The notes beneath the pieces were generated by a model. It did no database searches and was not told the DNA's origin. It was given only the letters and a program-made list of their open reading frames with translations. From Phalacrocorax aristotelis (Eukaryota > Chordata > Aves > Suliformes > Phalacrocoracidae), in contig NC_134282.1 in NCBI RefSeq assembly GCF_949628215.1, positions 2,215,001-2,279,000 on the forward strand: a stretch of DNA of 64,000 bases. Reading direction: 5' to 3'. This document shows, piece after piece, positions 60,571-64,000 of this stretch. The number at the start of each line of letters is the position of its first letter. Position 1 is the stretch's first letter. A program made the position numbers and the translations under genes.

Positions 60571-63335
60571 GCTCAAAACACGGTGGTTGGCACAACATTG
60601 CCCAGCAGGAACCCCAGGCTGGCGTGTAGGTTAGGGTCATCCTGGGGCTGCTCTAGCTTTCGCCTCACTGCCCTTCGGTCAGCCTTGTGCTGCTTGGTTT
60701 GGTTTATGCTAAAAAAAGTCCTGGGCTACCGAAATGACCCAAACAGCTTTACCCTGAGCTCTGGGAGCCTCTGCGTGCTCCTCCATGGGCTGCGTGCCAA
60801 CCTGGATGTTGGTGGCTACCATACCCTTGAAGAAATGCTAGAGCATCGACAAGTCCTAGAGCCCTATCAGCTCTCTGAAGGGTCAGAGATAGCGGCTGGA
60901 GAAGAGAAAGGCCAATTAATACCCTTAGCTCTGCCCCGTGCCAAAAAAACCCCTGACTCTAGCTGCTGCAGACGTGAGACCGGAGGGCCATGGTGTGATG
61001 AGGCAGTGATGAGGAACTGGGGCATGTCCTTGGTGAATAAGTAAGCAGAAAAGCAGGAGGAGAGCTGCCCCACTTTGAGCTCCTGTTCTGGGTTACGGCA
61101 GCTAATCGCTGCGACAGCATAAATGATTTACACGCATGTGGCTGGCCCAGGGTGTGAGGAGCCTCCACCTCCCCCTGCGTTTGAAGGGCTGTTTGCAGCC
61201 AGAGGCACGGCCGCATCCGCAGCAACGGACCTGGAGCACGCTGCGCACTGGATTCAATGTCCCTGGGTAGATGGTGATGAACCCAAGCTAAAGCTGAGCA
61301 GAGAGGGTGTCCTGCGGGACCCGCCTGCAAGAAAAATACTGGCTCAAGAAATTCAGGTCTGATGCACCAGTTTCTTGCACAACTGACCTTCCCGCACTGC
61401 CGGTCTCGGGGGAGCAAAGCTGAAATCAATGAGAAGAGCTGGCATCTCCTTCGGTTCGACTTTGATCTGGCTGCGCTGAGAAAACAGTTTAATTCCCATT
61501 TCGCATCGTCATGCCTTTCAGCAGAAAGACAGAGACTGCGGGCTCTATTCCTGTTATGAATTGCCCTTTGGCCCACGGTCCCCAGGAGCAAAAAGATGAA
61601 ACAAAGACTAAATCTTGCAGGCAAACCAAACAAAACGAGGTCAAACATGTTCCATGATTTTAATCTACCTTGTAAATTAAATGCAGTGCGGATGGGAGCA
61701 TGGTGCAGCTTCTTCACAGTCTTCTGCCCTGGCTTACACGTCTCCAGCCCCCTTGCACTAAATTACATAAATCTGACGGCGAAAGCTATACATCAGCACA
61801 GATTTTGGCCCTTAGCCCTTACATACTGTCTAGAGAACGAACAAGCTTCACAGCATTAAAATAAATAGACTTACATGCAAGCCCGAGATGATTTAAATCA
61901 GCGCTCTGGTGCGCGAAGCAGCGGCCACCCACGTTGTAGTTACCGCGTCTGGGACAGACAGGCTGCGGGGGGGACGGTGGGGCTTGCACCGCTCGCAGCT
62001 GCAGGCAGAATGTGAACTGAAAGCTTCGGGGGAAAGAAGGCTCTGGGAACGGCCCGCTATGCAAGCGCTGCAGGCTGCTCCAGACCACGAAGTGCCGCAC
62101 ACAGGGCTGGGGGGGTTCCTGGCCGGGTCAAGCTGATGCACTTTATTCTTTGAATGATATGGTGGAAATGGTGATGTTGGTTTAAAAGGGTGCTTCTAGT
62201 AAAATGAGAACACCACAATTTGGCTTGAAGCTGAGCTAATCAAGTCATTTACTGCACGTGACATGATGGCATCTCCTTCTCTGTTGAGATATAATGAGAT
62301 ACAGTTAGAGGTTGGCATCACATTGGCCCCGGTATTTCAGGCCTGTTTAGGTTTCTGGAGGACAGAACAGTTTGCTGCTAAGGAAAACCCCAGTTTGCAT
62401 CTGCACCAGCAGCTCCACACCTCAGAGCAGCAGCCGAAGATGCAAATTTTGTATAGCAACATCCCAATCCACCTGATGCAAGATAAAAACTTACGGGATT
62501 TCCCTACCTAGGCTGATTGAAAAATAAAAAAAAGAAAATTAATAAAACCGGTGGCCAGAGAACTCAGACGGTAACGATGCAGGGCAGGGTGAGTTCACAG
62601 AGCAATCCCTCAGGGTAGTGCCAGTCAGCCAGGCCGTGGGGCCTCCGTGGGGATGCTGTTGGCCAGCTGAGGCTGTGCAACCACTTTAAACTTCCAGGGA
62701 TGAGTTTTAAACTGAAATATTTCATCCCTTCATGATGAGATGAAAAACACACCCTTACGATGACTCAGCTGGCGTGTAGTAAGGGAGGAGAGGGTGAAGC
62801 GCGTGAGCTTTTGGCTTGTACCTCCATCGTGAGAGACTGGCACAAGCCAAGGGCTCGGGGACCTTTCCTGCCCTGGTGCTCCAGCAGAGCAGGGGGAGCT
62901 CTGGGGGCTGGAAGTGCCCCGTTTGGCTGTCGGACCGGGTGCCTCCCCATCAGCGCAGTGAGTGTTGCTGGGTGCCGGACCTCCCGCCCTCCTTCGGATG
63001 CTAAAGGAAGATTTGCAGCTCTTGAATTAACCTCAGAGGTTTTCCCTGGTGCTGCTCAGCTTTCAGGCTCTGCTGCAGGCAGGTGGCTGCAGGCACATGC
63101 AACCCCGACACACGGCTCTGCCGCAAGAAGGGCAAAACCCCATCGCCCCGGCAGGCTCCTGCTTCCTCGGCTTCCTCTTTGCCTCTCAGCCTCCTGACAG
63201 ATACCTACCGATTTTTATATCACATATCGCATGATGCACATTTCTATCCTGGAGCTGCTCAGATCGTTGCAGTGATTGTTGATTGAAACAACATGGGATG
63301 TTGGAGCACCAAGTGCTAACAGCTCCTCTCGCAAG
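60571..63335. other. Unique non-coding sequence, no gene seen
   Basis: Holds the longest open frame of the window (minus strand, 61717-60959, 252 codons). It has no recognisable domain, no signal peptide and overlapping plus-strand frames. 61950-62110 and 62880-63170 are GC-rich. No interspersed repeat was recognised. Confidence 0.4.
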
Positions 63336-63600
63336 TTAACTTGATTCTCATTTAGATTTTATATTTGTCCTGTGTTTTATCCTTTTGGGGAATTTGTCAG
63401 CCCTAATTAATCTTGGATCGTGTCATATTTTGTGCAACCGCCTTATTGATTGTTCTAAATGTGCAATCGTTTATTGTTTCGCTCACTCCATTGGCTGAAT
63501 GGCATTTTGGGTTTTGAGACCAACTCATCCTCTGTTCACCGTTTTGAAATCGGTGGATTTCTTCCATGAAGTCACACATTCATTATATCTTGTTAATAAA
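63336..63600. other. AT-rich candidate regulatory block
   Basis: CCCTAATTAATCTTGG (63401-63416), CTTATTGATTGTTC and TGCAATCGTTTATTGTTTCG (63461-63480, with a Sox-like ATTGTTT) occur in CpG-poor unique DNA. Inference only. Confidence 0.3.
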
Positions 63601-63810
63601 ACAGGTTAAAGGCATCTTTCATTAATTTTTTTTTTTTGCATTTGGTTTCCCCAGAATAGAAAAGGAGACAAAATATTAACCAGGCTTTCCTAAGCAAGAC
63701 CATCTGTATTTTCCAGTCTTTTTGGCTGAGCGGTGAGAATTGGCAGTCAGCAAGCCCCTGCTGCAAACCCAGCCCGGCCAGCCGGCCGGGGGATGGCACG
63801 GGGATGCTCC
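63601..63810. other. Unique sequence with a T11 run
   Basis: A T-rich run lies at 63627-63638. GCCGGCCGG palindromic GC DNA precedes the pentanucleotide repeat. No gene seen. Confidence 0.4.
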
Positions 63811-63830
63811 TGCCGTGCCGTGCCGTGCCG
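63811..63830 (+). repeat. (TGCCG)4 pentanucleotide repeat
   Basis: Four perfect tandem copies, CpG-containing, likely length-variable. Confidence 0.9.
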
Positions 63831-64000
63831 GTGAGACGTCCCGCTCCGTGTGTTTGAAGCGGGACGGGACCATCCCCTGGTAGCAGAGCCCGTTCTGGTC
63901 AGTTCAGGAGACCTCAGGGAAGAGCTGATGGAGAGCAGATGCCTCTGGTCCTCCCCAGAGAGGCAGAAAGGTAGAGTTATGTCATTTGGACATCCAGGTT

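Noticed and set aside
60959..61717. 252-codon open frame on the minus strand
   Set aside because: No start context, domain or signal peptide, overlapped by plus-strand frames; a chance frame in stop-poor sequence.
1..64000. CRISPR arrays, operons, phage or bacterial defence genes
   Set aside because: No regularly spaced repeats, no gene-dense coding layout; CR1 elements point to a bird nuclear genome.

Overview
This window looks like non-coding DNA from a bird nuclear genome. The main evidence is three copies of the avian/archosaurian LINE family CR1. Two are well preserved and nearly alike (12822-13211 on +, 21016-21222 on -), and one is old (11270-11428 on +). Several very old amniote SINE relics of MIR type are also present. 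Codon structure, ribosome binding sites and operon-like spacing are absent, so nothing suggests a bacterial, viral or organellar sequence. I cannot name the species or the chromosome.

No complete protein-coding gene is visible. The longest open frames (up to about 250 codons, in GC-rich stretches) show no recognisable domain, and two of the larger ones lie partly on CR1 sequence. The best candidate for a real exon is a 78-base frame-preserving segment on the minus strand at 22947-23024. It has a strong pyrimidine tract, a TTTAG acceptor and a GTGAGT donor, and encodes a hydrophobic stretch followed by a basic/acidic segment. If it is real, much of the window could be intron. I do not recognise the protein. 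A weaker exon-like segment lies on the plus strand at 29102-29157.

Layout: 1-11 kb is unique sequence with AT-rich homeodomain/POU-motif-dense blocks, including a 30-bp-spaced duplicated octamer at 1374-1424. 11-21.3 kb carries the three CR1 copies. 21.3-35 kb is mostly unique, with the candidate exons. 35-46 kb has two minus-strand MIR relics, another ancient interspersed repeat (41149-41292), an AT microsatellite, an AT hairpin and two CpG-dense blocks; the larger (45050-45680) ends close to a C22T9 tract. 46-64 kb is again unique, with AT-rich candidate regulatory blocks and one plus-strand MIR-type relic (56545-56845).

The overall picture is few repeats, no genes, and alternating AT-rich motif-dense blocks and CpG-dense blocks. 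It fits the intron or intergenic regulatory territory of a developmental gene. That is an inference from composition, because conservation could not be tested. I found no multi-gene system of any kind and do not claim one.
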